64,000 nucleotides of DNA from Microbacterium sp. zg-Y1090 (GCF_030246945.1 NZ_CP126742.1:1488001-1552000), one strand, 5' to 3'; positions 53,407 through 63,423 are shown, numbered from the stretch's first letter. Numbers and translations: made by a program. Notes: generated by a model not told the origin, from the letters alone.

Positions 53407-54729
53407 TCACTCGCCGAGGATCTTGCGGATCTTCTCCACGCGCGCGGCGATGTCGCGTTCGTGACCGCGCGCGGTCGGCTCGTAGTAGCGGCGCCCACGC
53501 AGCTCGTCGGGCAGGTACTGCTGCGTCGCGACCCCCACGTCGAGGTCGTGCGGATAGACGTACCCCTTGCCGTGCCCGAGGCGCTTGGCACCCGGATAGT
53601 GAGCGTCCCGCAGGTGCATCGGCACGCGACCGAATCCTCCGGCGCGGACGTCGGCGATAGCAGCGTTGATCGCGTTGTAGGCGGCGTTCGACTTCGCCGT
53701 GGTGGCCAGGTACGCCGTCGCCTCCGCGAGCGGGATGCGTCCCTCCGGCATCCCGATGAAGGCCACGGCGTCGGCCGCCGCGACGGCGATCGTCAACGCT
53801 TGGGGATCGGCGAGGCCGATGTCCTCGGCCGCGGAGATCACGAGCCGGCGGGCGATGAAACGCGGGTCCTCCCCCGCCTCGATCATGCGGGCGAGGTAGT
53901 GCATCGCGGCATCCACGTCGGACCCGCGGATCGACTTGATGAACGCGCTGATGACGTCGTAGTGCTCGTCGCCCTGACGGTCGTAGCGCAGCAGCGCACG
54001 GTCGACGGCCTGCGCCACGAGGTCGGCCGTGATCACCGGCGTCTCATCGCCGTCGGTGTCGGCCATGGAGGCTGCAGCCTCGAGTGCGGTCAGCGCACGG
54101 CGGGCGTCGCCCGAGGCGAGACGGATGATCGCGGCGCGGGCGTCGTCGTCGAGGCGCACGGCGTCGGCGAGCCCCCGCGCATCGGTCACGGCGCGGTCGA
54201 CCAGCATCCCGAGGTCTTCATCGGTGAGCGGCTGAAGCGTCAGCAGCAGCGAGCGGGACAGCAGGGGTGAGATCACGGAGAACGACGGGTTCTCGGTGGT
54301 CGCCGCGATGAGCACGACCCAGCCGTTCTCGACGCCCGGCAGCAGCGCGTCCTGCTGTGCCTTGGTGAAGCGGTGGATCTCGTCGAGGAACAGGATCGTC
54401 GACTGGCCGTACATGTCGCGCTGGTTGAGCGCCTCCTGCATCACCTCCCGCACGTCCTTCACGCCTGCCGTCACAGCGGACAGCTCGACGAACCGCCGCC
54501 CCGAGGAGCGGGCGACCGCCTGCGCGAGGGTGGTCTTGCCGGTGCCGGGCGGCCCCCACAGGATCACCGAGGTCGCGGCGGCGCCGCGCGTCTCGGTGGA
54601 TGCCAGGGCCACCAGAGGCGATCCGGGACGCAGCAGGTGACGCTGACCGGCCACTTCGTCCAAGGAGACCGGCCGCATGCGCACGGGAAGCGGCGTCTGG
54701 CCCTGGAAGAGCGCGGCGGAGGAGGTCAC
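53407..54729 (-). CDS. rarA: replication-associated recombination protein A (MgsA/RarA)
   Basis: AAA+ ATPase acting at stalled replication forks. The 440 residues contain MRPVSLDEVAGQRHLL, Walker A GPPGTGKTTLA, Walker B FLDEIHRF, sensor 1 AATTENPSF, and the C-terminal tetramerisation domain. The GTG at 54729 is preceded six bases upstream by TAGCCT (leaderless). It lies ahead of rpsD, with repeat array B between. Confidence 0.95.
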   Translation of the reverse strand: MTSSAALFQGQTPLPVRMRPVSLDEVAGQRHLLRPGSPLVALASTETRGAAATSVILWGPPGTGKTTLAQAVARSSGRRFVELSAVTAGVKDVREVMQEALNQRDMYGQSTILFLDEIHRFTKAQQDALLPGVENGWVVLIAATTENPSFSVISPLLSRSLLLTLQPLTDEDLGMLVDRAVTDARGLADAVRLDDDARAAIIRLASGDARRALTALEAAASMADTDGDETPVITADLVAQAVDRALLRYDRQGDEHYDVISAFIKSIRGSDVDAAMHYLARMIEAGEDPRFIARRLVISAAEDIGLADPQALTIAVAAADAVAFIGMPEGRIPLAEATAYLATTAKSNAAYNAINAAIADVRAGGFGRVPMHLRDAHYPGAKRLGHGKGYVYPHDLDVGVATQQYLPDELRGRRYYEPTARGHERDIAARVEKIRKILGE

Positions 54730-54741
54730 TGTCCCAGGCTA
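54730..54741 (-). promoter_or_regulatory. -10 element of a leaderless promoter, rarA
   Basis: TAGCCT (54741-54736, minus strand), GGGACA, then GTG at 54729: the same six-base geometry as at polA, pdtaR, hisE and the DUF885 gene. Confidence 0.5.
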
Positions 54742-54776
54742 ATCGCGGCGGGGGACGCCGGAGCCGCGGTGCCCCC

Positions 54777-54861
54777 GTGCACAACGTCGCCTCGGCCCGG
54801 CGCACACTGCCCCGCCGGGGGTTCGGGGACGCTGGAGGCCCGGATCGGCGGCATTGTGCAC
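54777..54861. repeat. 85-bp palindromic element with 15-bp inverted ends
   Basis: GTGCACAACGTCGCC (54777-54791) matches the reverse complement of GGCGGCATTGTGCAC (54847-54861) at all but two positions. It occupies the middle of the 276-base gap between the divergent rarA and the small membrane gene and differs in sequence from the 67-bp family. Confidence 0.6.
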
Positions 54862-54937
54862 GCCCATCGGCCGTCACCGGCCGCGCAACGGCCGCCTCGT
54901 TCCGGCCGTAGGCTGCTCCCCTGCGCCGCGCGGCGTT

Positions 54938-54967
54938 TTGCGGCGGGCTTCCGACGCCCCGTAGGCT
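54938..54967 (+). promoter_or_regulatory. promoter of the small membrane gene
   Basis: TTGCGG (54938-54943) and TAGGCT (54962-54967) are separated by 18 bases, a good -35/-10 pair. The start codon at 55006 follows after a leader of about 30 bases with a strong ribosome binding site. Confidence 0.5.
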
Positions 54968-55005
54968 CGAATCAGCCCGGACACCCGGGATCGGCAGGAG
55001 GTTCC

Positions 55006-55299
55006 GTGGCAGCTGGGGCGAAGGGTCGCGATGACCGCGTCGCGCGCGAGCGTGCGCGGGTCTACAACGCACGTCAGGAGTACTACCGCTCCCGCGCGCA
55101 GCGCCGCACCCGCGACAACCTGATCGCCGCGATCGCCGGCGGCGCACTCATCCTCGCGGCCATCGGCGGCCAGGTGGTGTACTTCACCTCCGGCCCCGGC
55201 GCACCCGAACCGGAGCCCACCCCCACGCCCACGTCACCGGCCCCCACCCCGGGCCCAGAGACACCCGCACCCACACCCGAGCCGACCACCACCCCCTGA
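55006..55299 (+). CDS. small membrane protein with Pro/Thr-rich tail, unknown
   Basis: A 97-residue protein from a GTG preceded at five bases by AGGAGG. It has a basic N-terminal helix (RARVYNARQEYYRSRAQRRTR), one transmembrane segment (about 40-62, NLIAAIAGGALILAAIGGQV) and a Pro/Thr-rich outer tail (PTPTPTSPAPTPGPETPAPT). This pattern resembles small actinobacterial membrane proteins found near DUF349 genes. Function unknown; topology (N-terminus inside) is inferred from the basic residues. Confidence 0.8.
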   Translation: MAAGAKGRDDRVARERARVYNARQEYYRSRAQRRTRDNLIAAIAGGALILAAIGGQVVYFTSGPGAPEPEPTPTPTSPAPTPGPETPAPTPEPTTTP

Positions 55300-55318
55300 C
55301 CCGGGCCACCTGCCGTAC

Positions 55319-55324
55319 TAGGCT
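55319..55324 (+). promoter_or_regulatory. -10 element, DUF349 gene
   Basis: TAGGCT about 50 bases before the GTG at 55375, just after the stop of the preceding gene. It suggests independent transcription; no clear -35 box. Confidence 0.4.
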
Positions 55325-55374
55325 GTGAGCCGACCACCAGCGAAGGCGGCGCAAGCCGCGACGAGGACTATTCC

Positions 55375-57270
55375 GTGAACGCCGCAGCAGAGCCCACCCC
55401 TGACAAGCCTGACACCGACGCGCCCGAGGGCGCCGCCGTCGTGGAACAGGACGCACAGCCCACCGCTTCGGGCGCCCCGGCCGAGGCGGTCGAGCCCGCC
55501 ACGAGCGAGTCGACGACCGAGCAGGATGCCGCCGCCGTCGAGCCCGCCGCAAGCGATGCGCCCGCGACGGACGGCGAACCCACCGCCGCGGACGACGTCG
55601 AACCCTCGACGGCTGCACCCGCTGCGGACGCCGAGCCCGCCGCTGCCGACGCTGAGCCCGCTGCGGACGCCGAGGCCGCATCTGCGGACGCCGAGGCCGC
55701 ATCTGCGGACGCCGAGGCCGCATCTGCGGACGCCGAGCCCGCATCTGCGGACGCCGAGCCCGCTGCGGACGCCGAGCCCGCACCTGCGGACGCCGAGGCC
55801 GCACCTGCGGACGCCGAGGCCGAGGCCGACGCCGAGCCCGCCGCCGCCGACGCTGAGCCCGCCGCTGCGGAAGCCGCAACCGAGGCCGAGCCCGCGACGA
55901 CCGCCGCCGCCGACGTCGCGCCGGCAGCCGAGGCGTCCCCCGCTCCGAGCGCCGCCCCCGCCCCCGCCCCTGCTCCCGGCCCCCGCGCACCGATGCCGCG
56001 TGCACCCCGCGCTGCCGTGAAGCCGATCATCCCGGCCTCCGCGCCGACCGAGTCGTGGGGCCGTGTCGACGACGACGGCACCGTTTCGGTGCGCGAGGGC
56101 GACGGCTGGCGCGTGGTCGGCCAGTACCCCGACGGCACTCCCGCTGAGGCTCTGGCCTACTTCGAGCGGAAGTTCGGCGACCTCGCCAGCGAGGTCACCC
56201 TGCTCGAGGTGCGTCACCGCCGCGGTGGAGCCAGCGCATCCGACCTGCGCGCAGCCGCAGCCCTCGTGCGCGAGAAGCTCACCGACGCGATGGCCGTCGG
56301 CGACCTCGCCTCCCTCAACGCGCGCGTCGAGGCCCTCGACGCCGAGCTCGTCGCCGCCTCCGCCACCGAGAGCGCAGCGGCTCGCGAAGCCGTCGAGCAG
56401 GCCGTCGCCCACCGCACCTCCCTGGTCGAGCGGGCCGAGGCGATGGCCGCACGCGACCCGAAGTCGGTGCAGTGGAAGCAGGCCACCGCCGACATGACGT
56501 CGCTGTTCGACCAGTGGCAGGCACACCAGCAGAACGGGCCGCGCCTGCCGAAGTCCACGGCGCAGCAGCTGTGGAAGCGATTCCGCGACGCGCGTGCCAC
56601 GGTCGACAAGCACCGGCGCGAGTTCTACGCCAGCCTGGACGAGACGCACAAGACCGCGCGTGACCGCAAGACGCGGCTCGTGGAGCGCGCGGAGGCCCTC
56701 GCTCCCCGCGGTGAGGACGGCATCGCCGCCTACCGGGATCTGCTCGACGAGTGGAAGACCTCGGGCCGCGCCGGCAAGAAGGTCGACGACGCGCTGTGGG
56801 CGCGGTTCAAGGCCGCCGGCGACGCGCTGTACGGTGCCCGCGCAGAGCGCGAGCAGGCCGACACCGAAGCCTCCAAGGAGAAGATCGACGCCCGTCGCGC
56901 CCTGCTGGTCGAGGCGGCCGCCGTCAACGACGAGAAGGACATCGCCAAGGCGCGTCAGCTGCTCACGGCCATCCAGCGTCGCTGGGACGAGATCGGGCGC
57001 ATCTTCCCGCGCGAAGCCGAGCGTGCCCTCGACGACGACCTGCGTCGCATCGAGCAGGCGCTGCACACGCGGGAGCAGACCGACTGGAAGCGCAACAACC
57101 CCGAGACCAAGGCGCGCGCCAACGACATGACGCGCCAGCTCAACGACGCGATCGACAAGCTGCAGGCAGAGCTGGATGCCGCCAGAGCGGCCGGCGACAA
57201 GCGCGCTGAGGCCGAGGCGAGCGAGGCGCTTGCCGCGCGCAAGGCGTGGCTGTCGGCCCTCGGAGGCTGA
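55375..57270 (+). CDS. DUF349 domain-containing protein with acidic repeat N-terminus
   Basis: A 631-residue protein from a GTG with GAGGA eight bases upstream. Residues 1-200 are low-complexity Ala/Glu/Asp/Pro, including a seven-residue repeat (ASADAEA and variants); 225-250 form a short conserved strand region (RVDDDGTVSVREGDGWRVVG); the rest is several DUF349 helical repeats (WKTSGRAGKKVDDALWARFK, RRWDEIGRIFPREAERALDD). DUF349 proteins are cytoplasmic coiled-helix proteins of unclear function. A strong terminator follows, so it is probably monocistronic. Confidence 0.9.
   Translation: MNAAAEPTPDKPDTDAPEGAAVVEQDAQPTASGAPAEAVEPATSESTTEQDAAAVEPAASDAPATDGEPTAADDVEPSTAAPAADAEPAAADAEPAADAEAASADAEAASADAEAASADAEPASADAEPAADAEPAPADAEAAPADAEAEADAEPAAADAEPAAAEAATEAEPATTAAADVAPAAEASPAPSAAPAPAPAPGPRAPMPRAPRAAVKPIIPASAPTESWGRVDDDGTVSVREGDGWRVVGQYPDGTPAEALAYFERKFGDLASEVTLLEVRHRRGGASASDLRAAAALVREKLTDAMAVGDLASLNARVEALDAELVAASATESAAAREAVEQAVAHRTSLVERAEAMAARDPKSVQWKQATADMTSLFDQWQAHQQNGPRLPKSTAQQLWKRFRDARATVDKHRREFYASLDETHKTARDRKTRLVERAEALAPRGEDGIAAYRDLLDEWKTSGRAGKKVDDALWARFKAAGDALYGARAEREQADTEASKEKIDARRALLVEAAAVNDEKDIAKARQLLTAIQRRWDEIGRIFPREAERALDDDLRRIEQALHTREQTDWKRNNPETKARANDMTRQLNDAIDKLQAELDAARAAGDKRAEAEASEALAARKAWLSALGG
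55621..55890 (+). repeat. coding 21-bp tandem repeat in the DUF349 gene
   Basis: Units like GCATCTGCGGACGCCGAGGCC repeat in frame about ten times with decay at the edges, giving ASADAEA heptads. The middle four are nearly identical, so recent slippage or recombination is likely. Confidence 0.85.
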
Positions 57271-57290
57271 CCGGCTTCTCCTCCGCCCGC

Positions 57291-57326
57291 ACGAAGGCCC
57301 CGACTGTCCACAGTCGGGGCCTTCGT
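57291..57326 (+). terminator. terminator of the DUF349 gene
   Basis: ACGAAGGCCCCGACTGT pairs perfectly over 17 bases with ACAGTCGGGGCCTTCGT around a two-base loop, starting 21 bases after the stop codon and followed by CGTTCC. Confidence 0.85.
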
Positions 57327-57363
57327 CGTTCCCCGGGACCGACGGATCCGCGAGCATGGCGAC

Positions 57364-57927
57364 GTGACGTCCCCGTTCCTCTACTTCCCCGGCGGCCCGC
57401 TCTCAGCGGCCGAACTCGCCGCCGCGCGGCTGGACGGTCATGTGGTCGAAATCGGTGAGGGCTTCATGCCGGCCGACGCCGTCGAGACCTGCGACCTGCG
57501 CGCAGGGTCGCTCGCCCCGCTCGTGCCTGCAGCCTTCGCCGCCACCCATCTGTCCGCCGCCTGGGTGCACGGCGCTGTCGATCGGCCGCCCCCGCGCCAC
57601 GTCGTGCAGCGACGGTCGCCGCGCCGCCTGGCGTCGGTCATGAACGCCCGCGTGCGCTACAGCGACGTGCGCCTGGCGCCCGACGACGTCGTGATCATCT
57701 GCGGCGTCGCCGTCACCACCCCGTCGCGCACCCTCGCCGACCTCGCGCGATCGCGGGACCCGGCCGATCGCGCAGCCGCGGCGGGGTGGGCGGCGGCCTC
57801 CCCCGCGCTGCGGGCGGCGGCGCTGGCGTGGCTGGCAGGGGCGGGGCCCGTGCACGACAAGCGCGCGGCGGCCACGTTCCTCACCGGCCTCGAGGTGGCC
57901 GCACCGGATCAGGAGGTGACGCGGTAG
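57364..57927 (+). CDS. AbiEi antitoxin C-terminal-like protein
   Basis: A 187-residue protein from a GTG. The stretch [13 protein letters not shown], the basic centre [13 protein letters not shown] and [17 protein letters not shown] resemble the C-terminal region of AbiEi-family antitoxins, but the N-terminal winged-helix is weak and no AbiEii toxin gene is adjacent. A role in toxin-antitoxin function is therefore unsupported. Its 3' end overlaps the convergent rsh gene by 19 bases, and no terminator lies between them. No good promoter or ribosome binding site was found. Confidence 0.6.
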   Translation: MTSPFLYFPGGPLSAAELAAARLDGHVVEIGEGFMPADAVETCDLRAGSLAPLVPAAFAATHLSAAWVHGAVDRPPPRHVVQRRSPRRLASVMNARVRYSDVRLAPDDVVIICGVAVTTPSRTLADLARSRDPADRAAAAGWAAASPALRAAALAWLAGAGPVHDKRAAATFLTGLEVAAPDQEVTR

Positions 57928-60155
57928 ACGTCGTACACCGCGTCGATGCGCCGTACTGCGTTGAGCACGCGGTCCAGGTGCACGGTGTCGCCCATCTCGA
58001 AGACGAATCGGCTGATCGCCAGGCGGTCGTTGGTGGTCGACACGCTCGCGGAGAGGATGTTCACGTGGTGCTCGCTGAGCACGCGCGTGACGTCGCTGAG
58101 CAGTCCGGAGCGGTCGAGCGCCTCCACCTGGATGTGGACCAGGAAGACGCTCTTGCTGGTCGGCGCCCACTCGACGTCGATGAGGCGTTCCCGGTCCTTC
58201 ATCAGCGACTGCACGTTGGTGCAGTCCGACCTGTGCACGGACACGCCGCTGCCCCGCGTGACGAAGCCGACGATCTCGTCACCGGGCACCGGGGTGCAGC
58301 ACTTGGCGAGTTTCACCAGGATGTCGGGAGCTCCCCGCACCAGGATGCCGGAATCGCCGTTGCGCGGCTGGCGCGACCGGCCCACCTGCGGAAGGGTGAT
58401 CGGCCCGGTGGCGGTGTCGACGGCGCTGACGATGGCCGAGACCTTCTCGATCACCGACTGCGTCGAGACGTGCCCCTCGCCGACGGCGGCGTACAGCGCG
58501 GAGACGTCCTCGTAGCGCAGCTGGTGGGCGACCTCCGAGAAGGAGTCCTGACTCATGAGGCGCTGCAGCGGCAGGTTCTGACGGCGCATCGCGCGGGCGA
58601 TGGCCTCCTTGCCCTGCTCGATGGCCTCCTCGCGGCGCTCCTTGGTGAACCAGCCGCGGATCTTGCTGCGGGCACGCGTGCTCTTGACGAAGCTCAGCCA
58701 GTCCTGGCTGGGGCCGGCATCCGGATTCTTCGAGGTGAACACCTCGACGACGTCACCGCTCTTGAGCTCCGACTCCAGGGGCACGAGCCGGCCGTTGACC
58801 TTCGCCCCCATGGTGCGGTGGCCGACCTCGGTGTGCACCGCGTAAGCGAAGTCCACCGGTGTCGCCCCGGCGGGAAGGCCGATGACGCGCCCCTTGGGCG
58901 TGAAGACGTAGACCTCCTTGGCGCCGATCTCGAAGCGCAGCGACTCGAGGAACTCCCCCGGGTCGGCGGTCTCGGCCTGCCAGTCGGAGATGTGGGCGAG
59001 CCAGGCCATATCGGCATCCAGCGACTTGGAGTCCGGCTTGCCCCCGGCCATCCGCTCCTTGTACTTCCAGTGCGCCGCGACGCCGTACTCGGCCTGCTGG
59101 TGCATCTCGTTGGTGCGGATCTGGATCTCCACCGTTCGCCCGCCCGGACCGATGACGGTCGTGTGCAGCGACTGGTAGAGGTTGAACTTCGGGGTCGCGA
59201 TGTAGTCCTTGAACCGGCCGGGCAGCGGAGTCCAGCGCGCGTGGAGGGCGCCCAGCACCGCGTAGCAGTCGCGCACCGTGTTCACGAGCACCCGGATGCC
59301 GATGAGGTCGTAGATGTCGTCGAACTCGCGGCCGCGCACGACCATCTTCTGGTAGACGGAGTACAGCTGCTTCGGGCGGCCCATGACGCGCCCGCGGATG
59401 CGCAGCTCGCGCAGATCGGACTCGACGGCGTCGATCACCGACTGCACGTACTGCTCCCGCTGCGGGGTGCGCTGCTTGACGAGGCTGTCGATCTCGGCGT
59501 AGAGCTTCGGGTGCAGCACAGCGAAGGAGAGGTCCTCGAGCTCGGACTTCACGGCCTGGATGCCGAGACGATGAGCCAGCGGCGCGTAGATCTCGAGGGT
59601 CTCGGTGGCCTTCTTGGCGGCCTTCTCAGGGGGCACGAAGCCCCAGGTGCGCGCGTTGTGCAGGCGGTCGGCGAGTTTGATCAGCAGCACGCGGATGTCG
59701 CGGGACATCGCGACGATCATCTTGCGGACGGTCTCCGCCTGCGCAGCGTCGCCGTACTTGACCTTGTCGAGCTTCGTGACGCCGTCGACGAGCATCGCGA
59801 CCTCGTCGCCGAAGTCGGCGCTCAGCTGGTCGAGGCGATAGTCGGTGTCCTCGACCGTGTCGTGCAGCAGCGCCGCGGCGATCGCGCGCGGACCGAGGCC
59901 CAGGTCGGCGAGGATCTGCGCCACGGCCAGCGGATGCGTGATGTACGGCTCGCCGCTGCGGCGCTTCTGCCCGGCGTGGGCGCGGTCGGCCGTGGCGTAC
60001 GCCCGCTCGATGATCGCGAGGTCGCCCTTGGGGTGGTGGGTGCGCACCGTCCGCAGCAGATGGTCGAGATCCTCGCGCCGGGCAGCGCGGGAGAAGATGC
60101 GCGGAACGAGGCGGCGCAGCGACGAGGTCTGGGCGGCGGGTACCGTTTCGCTCAT
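57909..60155 (-). CDS. rsh: bifunctional (p)ppGpp synthetase/hydrolase (RelA/SpoT homologue)
   Basis: Controls the stringent response. The 748 residues contain an HD hydrolase domain with HDTVED (98-103) and RLHNART intact, a synthetase domain ([24 protein letters not shown]), then TGS ([24 protein letters not shown]), zinc-finger-like and ACT domains. Both catalytic domains look active. The ATG is preceded by GGAGGTGATGAG. It lies next to secF-secD-yajC, the usual place. Confidence 0.96.
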   Translation of the reverse strand: MSETVPAAQTSSLRRLVPRIFSRAARREDLDHLLRTVRTHHPKGDLAIIERAYATADRAHAGQKRRSGEPYITHPLAVAQILADLGLGPRAIAAALLHDTVEDTDYRLDQLSADFGDEVAMLVDGVTKLDKVKYGDAAQAETVRKMIVAMSRDIRVLLIKLADRLHNARTWGFVPPEKAAKKATETLEIYAPLAHRLGIQAVKSELEDLSFAVLHPKLYAEIDSLVKQRTPQREQYVQSVIDAVESDLRELRIRGRVMGRPKQLYSVYQKMVVRGREFDDIYDLIGIRVLVNTVRDCYAVLGALHARWTPLPGRFKDYIATPKFNLYQSLHTTVIGPGGRTVEIQIRTNEMHQQAEYGVAAHWKYKERMAGGKPDSKSLDADMAWLAHISDWQAETADPGEFLESLRFEIGAKEVYVFTPKGRVIGLPAGATPVDFAYAVHTEVGHRTMGAKVNGRLVPLESELKSGDVVEVFTSKNPDAGPSQDWLSFVKSTRARSKIRGWFTKERREEAIEQGKEAIARAMRRQNLPLQRLMSQDSFSEVAHQLRYEDVSALYAAVGEGHVSTQSVIEKVSAIVSAVDTATGPITLPQVGRSRQPRNGDSGILVRGAPDILVKLAKCCTPVPGDEIVGFVTRGSGVSVHRSDCTNVQSLMKDRERLIDVEWAPTSKSVFLVHIQVEALDRSGLLSDVTRVLSEHHVNILSASVSTTNDRLAISRFVFEMGDTVHLDRVLNAVRRIDAVYDVYRVTS

Positions 60156-60184
60156 CTCATCACCTCCGCCTCTCGGACCTTTAG

Positions 60185-60190
60185 ATTCTA
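60185..60190 (-). promoter_or_regulatory. -10 element, rsh promoter
   Basis: TAGAAT on the minus strand about 30 bases before the rsh ATG, followed by a leader holding GGAGGTGA. A strong -10 match that separates rsh from the upstream secF. Confidence 0.5.
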
Positions 60191-60216
60191 CGCCCGCGAC
60201 GGGGCGCGCCGCCGAT

Positions 60217-61206
60217 TCAGGCCCCGGTCAGGGCGAGTTCTCGGGAGGCGCGCACCCGCTCATCGCGGGCCTTGATCGCCGGCTCGTTCTCGCGCATCAG
60301 CGAGTAGAGCGGAGCGGCGACGAACACGGTGGAGTATGCCGCGACGATCGTGCCGACGAAGATCGACAGCGAGATGTCGGTGAGGGTCTGCGCACCGAGC
60401 CACAGCGCTCCGATGAAGAGGATCGCGCCCGTCGGGAGGATGGCGACGATCGTCGTGTTGATCGAGCGCACCAGCGTCTGGTTGACGGCGAGGTTCACCG
60501 ACTCGCCGAACAGCCGCCCGGAGTTCTCCCCGTCTTCCGTGGTGTTCTCCCTGATCTTGTCGAACACCACCGTCGTGTCGTATAGGGCGTACGAGAGGAT
60601 CGTGAGGAATCCGATCACCGCAGCCGGCGAGATCTCGAATCCGAACAGCGCGTAGATACCGACCGTGATGATGAGCACGTCGACGAGTCCGATGATCGCG
60701 GCGACCGACATCTTCCAGGTGCGGAAGTACAGCGCGAGGATCAGGAAGGTCAGGGCGAGGAAGATCGCCAGGCCCCAGAGGGACTGCCGGGTGACGTCCG
60801 CACCCCAGCTCGGTCCGATGAACGACGAGGTGACCTCGGCCTGGTCGACGCCGTACACATCGGCCAGAGCCGCGGTGACGGCGCGGGTCTCGGCATCCGA
60901 CATCTGGTCGGTCTGCACACGGATCGCTTCGCCGCCGACGGTGGTGACCTTCGTCGTCGCACCGGGCACGACCGACTGCACGGCCTCCGTTGCGAGTGCC
61001 TGGTCGGTCTCGGCCACGTTCGACACGGTGAACTGCGAGCCGCCGGTGAACTCGATCGAGAACTGCACGGGGCGGAACAGCGGCACGAGGGCCGCGCCGA
61101 TCACCAGCGCCGCGGCGATGATGAACCACAGCCGCCGCTTCGGGATGAACGGCAGCGAGAGCTTGCCGGTGTAGAGGTCGTTGCCGAAGTTGCTCATGGC
61201 GCCCAT
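60217..61206 (-). CDS. secF: protein translocase subunit SecF
   Basis: Proton-motive-force-driven partner of SecD in Sec export. The 329-residue protein has six transmembrane segments, a periplasmic domain after the first ([12 protein letters not shown]) and [13 protein letters not shown] in the conserved cytoplasmic-face region, with [12 protein letters not shown]. The ATG shares a base with the secD stop; an internal ATG three codons in is an alternative start. Confidence 0.96.
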   Translation of the reverse strand: MGAMSNFGNDLYTGKLSLPFIPKRRLWFIIAAALVIGAALVPLFRPVQFSIEFTGGSQFTVSNVAETDQALATEAVQSVVPGATTKVTTVGGEAIRVQTDQMSDAETRAVTAALADVYGVDQAEVTSSFIGPSWGADVTRQSLWGLAIFLALTFLILALYFRTWKMSVAAIIGLVDVLIITVGIYALFGFEISPAAVIGFLTILSYALYDTTVVFDKIRENTTEDGENSGRLFGESVNLAVNQTLVRSINTTIVAILPTGAILFIGALWLGAQTLTDISLSIFVGTIVAAYSTVFVAAPLYSLMRENEPAIKARDERVRASRELALTGA

Positions 61207-62933
61207 CAGCTGTCCCCCTCCTTGGTGCGGCCGGTATCGCCGCCGTGACGCGACGCAGCCAGCTCGGCTTGTTTGCGTTCGGCGATGGTCTGCCGTCGTT
61301 CGGCTTCACCCTTGGCCCGCGCTGCGCGCTTGCCGGCGCCGCTCTTGGCAGGCACGATCGGCGCGCGGAACTGCGCGCGGCCCCGGTAGACGGCGCCGAG
61401 GGCAGCCGGATCCAGACCCGAAAGCGGGTGCCCCGAGCCGAAGAACCGCGTGCGTGCCAGCAGCTGCAGCGTCGGGTGCGTGAACAGGATGAAGATCACC
61501 ACGTCGATGACGGTCGTGAGTCCCAGCGTGAACGCGAAGCCCTTCACGGTGGCGTCGGCGAGGATGTACAGCACGACGGCGGCGAGCACGTTGATCGACT
61601 TGGAGATGTAGATCGTGCGCTTGGCTCGCGCCCAGCCGTCCTCGACGGCGCCGGTGATGGTCTTCCCGTCTCGCAGTTCATCGCGGATGCGTTCGAAGTA
61701 GACGATGAACGAGTCGGCGGTGAAGCCGATCGACACGATGACGCCCGCGACACCGGCGAGCGACAGGCGGAAGCCCATGCGCCACGCGAGGATGCACAGC
61801 GCGATGTAGGTGAGCACGCCCATCACCAGCAGCGACGCGATGATGATGAACCCGAGCGCGCGGTAGACGGCGACCGAGTAGAGCGCCACCAGCAGCAGGC
61901 CGATGAGGCCGGCGATCAGTCCGATCTGCAGCTGCTGGGAGCCGAGGGTCGCGGAGATCGTGCTCGAGCTCTGCACCTCGAAGCTCAGCGGCAGCGCGCC
62001 GTACTTGAGCTGGTCGGCAAGGACCTGGGCCGTCTCCTGCGTGAAGCTGCCGGTGATCTGCGGCTTGCCGTCGAGGATCACCGCGTTCATCGAGGGGGCC
62101 GACAGGACGTAGCCGTCGAGGATGAACGCGAACTGGTTCAACGGCGGGCTCTGGCCGTACAGCCGCTGGCTGATCTCACCGAACTCGCGGGTGCCCTGAT
62201 CGTCGAAGACGAGGTTGACGGCCCACTGGCCGTTCTGCTGCACGATGCCGTGGCTGGCGTCGGCGATCGACGAGCCGTCGAGCTCCACCGGTCCGAGGAT
62301 GTACTTGACGCTTCCCGACGGGTCGCAGGTGATCAAGGGCTGGTCGGCGGGTGCGGACGCCGGGTCGTTCTCGGGGTTCGCGCAGTCGTACGCCAGGTAC
62401 GCCGCCTCGAGCGCCGGGGTGATCCACGCCAGGTCACTGCCACTGGTGGGCTCGGTTGACGGAGTGGCCTGCAGCGACGGGTCGGGCTCGGGGTACGGCG
62501 TGGCGTTGCCGTCCTCGCCGACGAACGTGTTCGCGGGGGCGCCTGTGGCCAGCACGGCGCGCAGCTGCAGCTGCGCCGAGGCCTCGATGCGCTCGCGGGT
62601 GGCCTCGTCGGCCTCGCCGGGGATCTGCACGACGACGTTGCGGCCGCCCTCGGTGGTGACGTCGGCCTCGCCGACACCCGAGGCGTCGACGCGCTGGCGG
62701 ATGATCGTGACCGCCTGATCCATCTGCTCGGTGCTCGGGTTGGCACCGTCCTCGGTCTGGGCCTCGAGGATGATCTGCGTACCGCCCTGGAGGTCGAGCG
62801 CGAGCTCGGGAACCCAGGAGCTCTTACCGAAGACGTACACGCCGAGGGCGTTGATGCCGAACAGCACGGCGGTGATGACCAGCAGACCGGTCAGGGCGCG
62901 CCAGGCATGACGGACGGGAGTGGGAGTGGCCAC
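61206..62933 (-). CDS. secD: protein translocase subunit SecD
   Basis: Large partner of SecF. The 575-residue protein has the first transmembrane segment, DLQGGTQIILEA, a large external domain (about 35-330) and the last five transmembrane segments with GFTADSFIVYFERIRDELR. A basic cytoplasmic tail (AKSGAGKRAARAKGEAERRQ) ends it. The start is GTG at 62933. It is 43 bases downstream of yajC. Confidence 0.96.
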   Translation of the reverse strand: MATPTPVRHAWRALTGLLVITAVLFGINALGVYVFGKSSWVPELALDLQGGTQIILEAQTEDGANPSTEQMDQAVTIIRQRVDASGVGEADVTTEGGRNVVVQIPGEADEATRERIEASAQLQLRAVLATGAPANTFVGEDGNATPYPEPDPSLQATPSTEPTSGSDLAWITPALEAAYLAYDCANPENDPASAPADQPLITCDPSGSVKYILGPVELDGSSIADASHGIVQQNGQWAVNLVFDDQGTREFGEISQRLYGQSPPLNQFAFILDGYVLSAPSMNAVILDGKPQITGSFTQETAQVLADQLKYGALPLSFEVQSSSTISATLGSQQLQIGLIAGLIGLLLVALYSVAVYRALGFIIIASLLVMGVLTYIALCILAWRMGFRLSLAGVAGVIVSIGFTADSFIVYFERIRDELRDGKTITGAVEDGWARAKRTIYISKSINVLAAVVLYILADATVKGFAFTLGLTTVIDVVIFILFTHPTLQLLARTRFFGSGHPLSGLDPAALGAVYRGRAQFRAPIVPAKSGAGKRAARAKGEAERRQTIAERKQAELAASRHGGDTGRTKEGDS

Positions 62934-62976
62934 GTGTGGTCAGCTTTCTCGGGCACCGCGTCAGCGGCGACGCGGA

Positions 62977-63423
62977 TCAGGCCTGGGGCTTGGCGCCCGG
63001 GTCGGAATCGGTGCCCGACGCGCGCTCGCGGTCGTCATCGATGGAGATGATCTCGCCGTCTGCGACGTCGGCGACATACTCCGCCTCGTCGGCCTCGGAC
63101 TCGATGAACTCGTCCTCGGTGACCGCGCCTTCGGCGGGGTCGACCACGCGCAGGATGGCCTGGCTGTGCACCTTGATCTCCACGCCCGGCGCGATCTCGA
63201 CGATCGCGGGCTGGTCGAGGTTCTCGGGGTCGTACTCGACGATGGTGCCGTAAAGGCCGCCCTGCAGCAGCACCTCGGCGCCGGGGACGGTCTGGCGGGC
63301 CTTGGTCTCCTGCTCGGCCTTCTGGCGCTGCATGCGGCGACGCGAGCTCCAGAACATGAACACCAGGAGCAGACCGAGCATGAGGATGAGGCCGTACTCG
63401 GCGAAGAAGGCAGCGAATTCCAT
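62977..63423 (-). CDS. yajC: Sec translocon accessory protein YajC
   Basis: Membrane subunit associated with SecDF. The 148-residue protein has a single transmembrane segment (about 7-24, FFAEYGLILMLGLLLVFMFW), a basic stretch and the conserved VLLQGGLYGTIVEYD. An acidic tail of about 45 residues extends beyond the family core. AGGTGA forms part of a short inverted repeat with TCACCT just before the ATG and may partly hide the ribosome binding site. Confidence 0.94.
   Translation of the reverse strand: MEFAAFFAEYGLILMLGLLLVFMFWSSRRRMQRQKAEQETKARQTVPGAEVLLQGGLYGTIVEYDPENLDQPAIVEIAPGVEIKVHSQAILRVVDPAEGAVTEDEFIESEADEAEYVADVADGEIISIDDDRERASGTDSDPGAKPQA

Noticed and set aside
55621..55890. A repeat-rich mobile or phase-variable insertion in the DUF349 gene
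   Set aside because: The repeat stays in frame in units of seven codons and matches the low-complexity acidic N-termini usual for this protein type.
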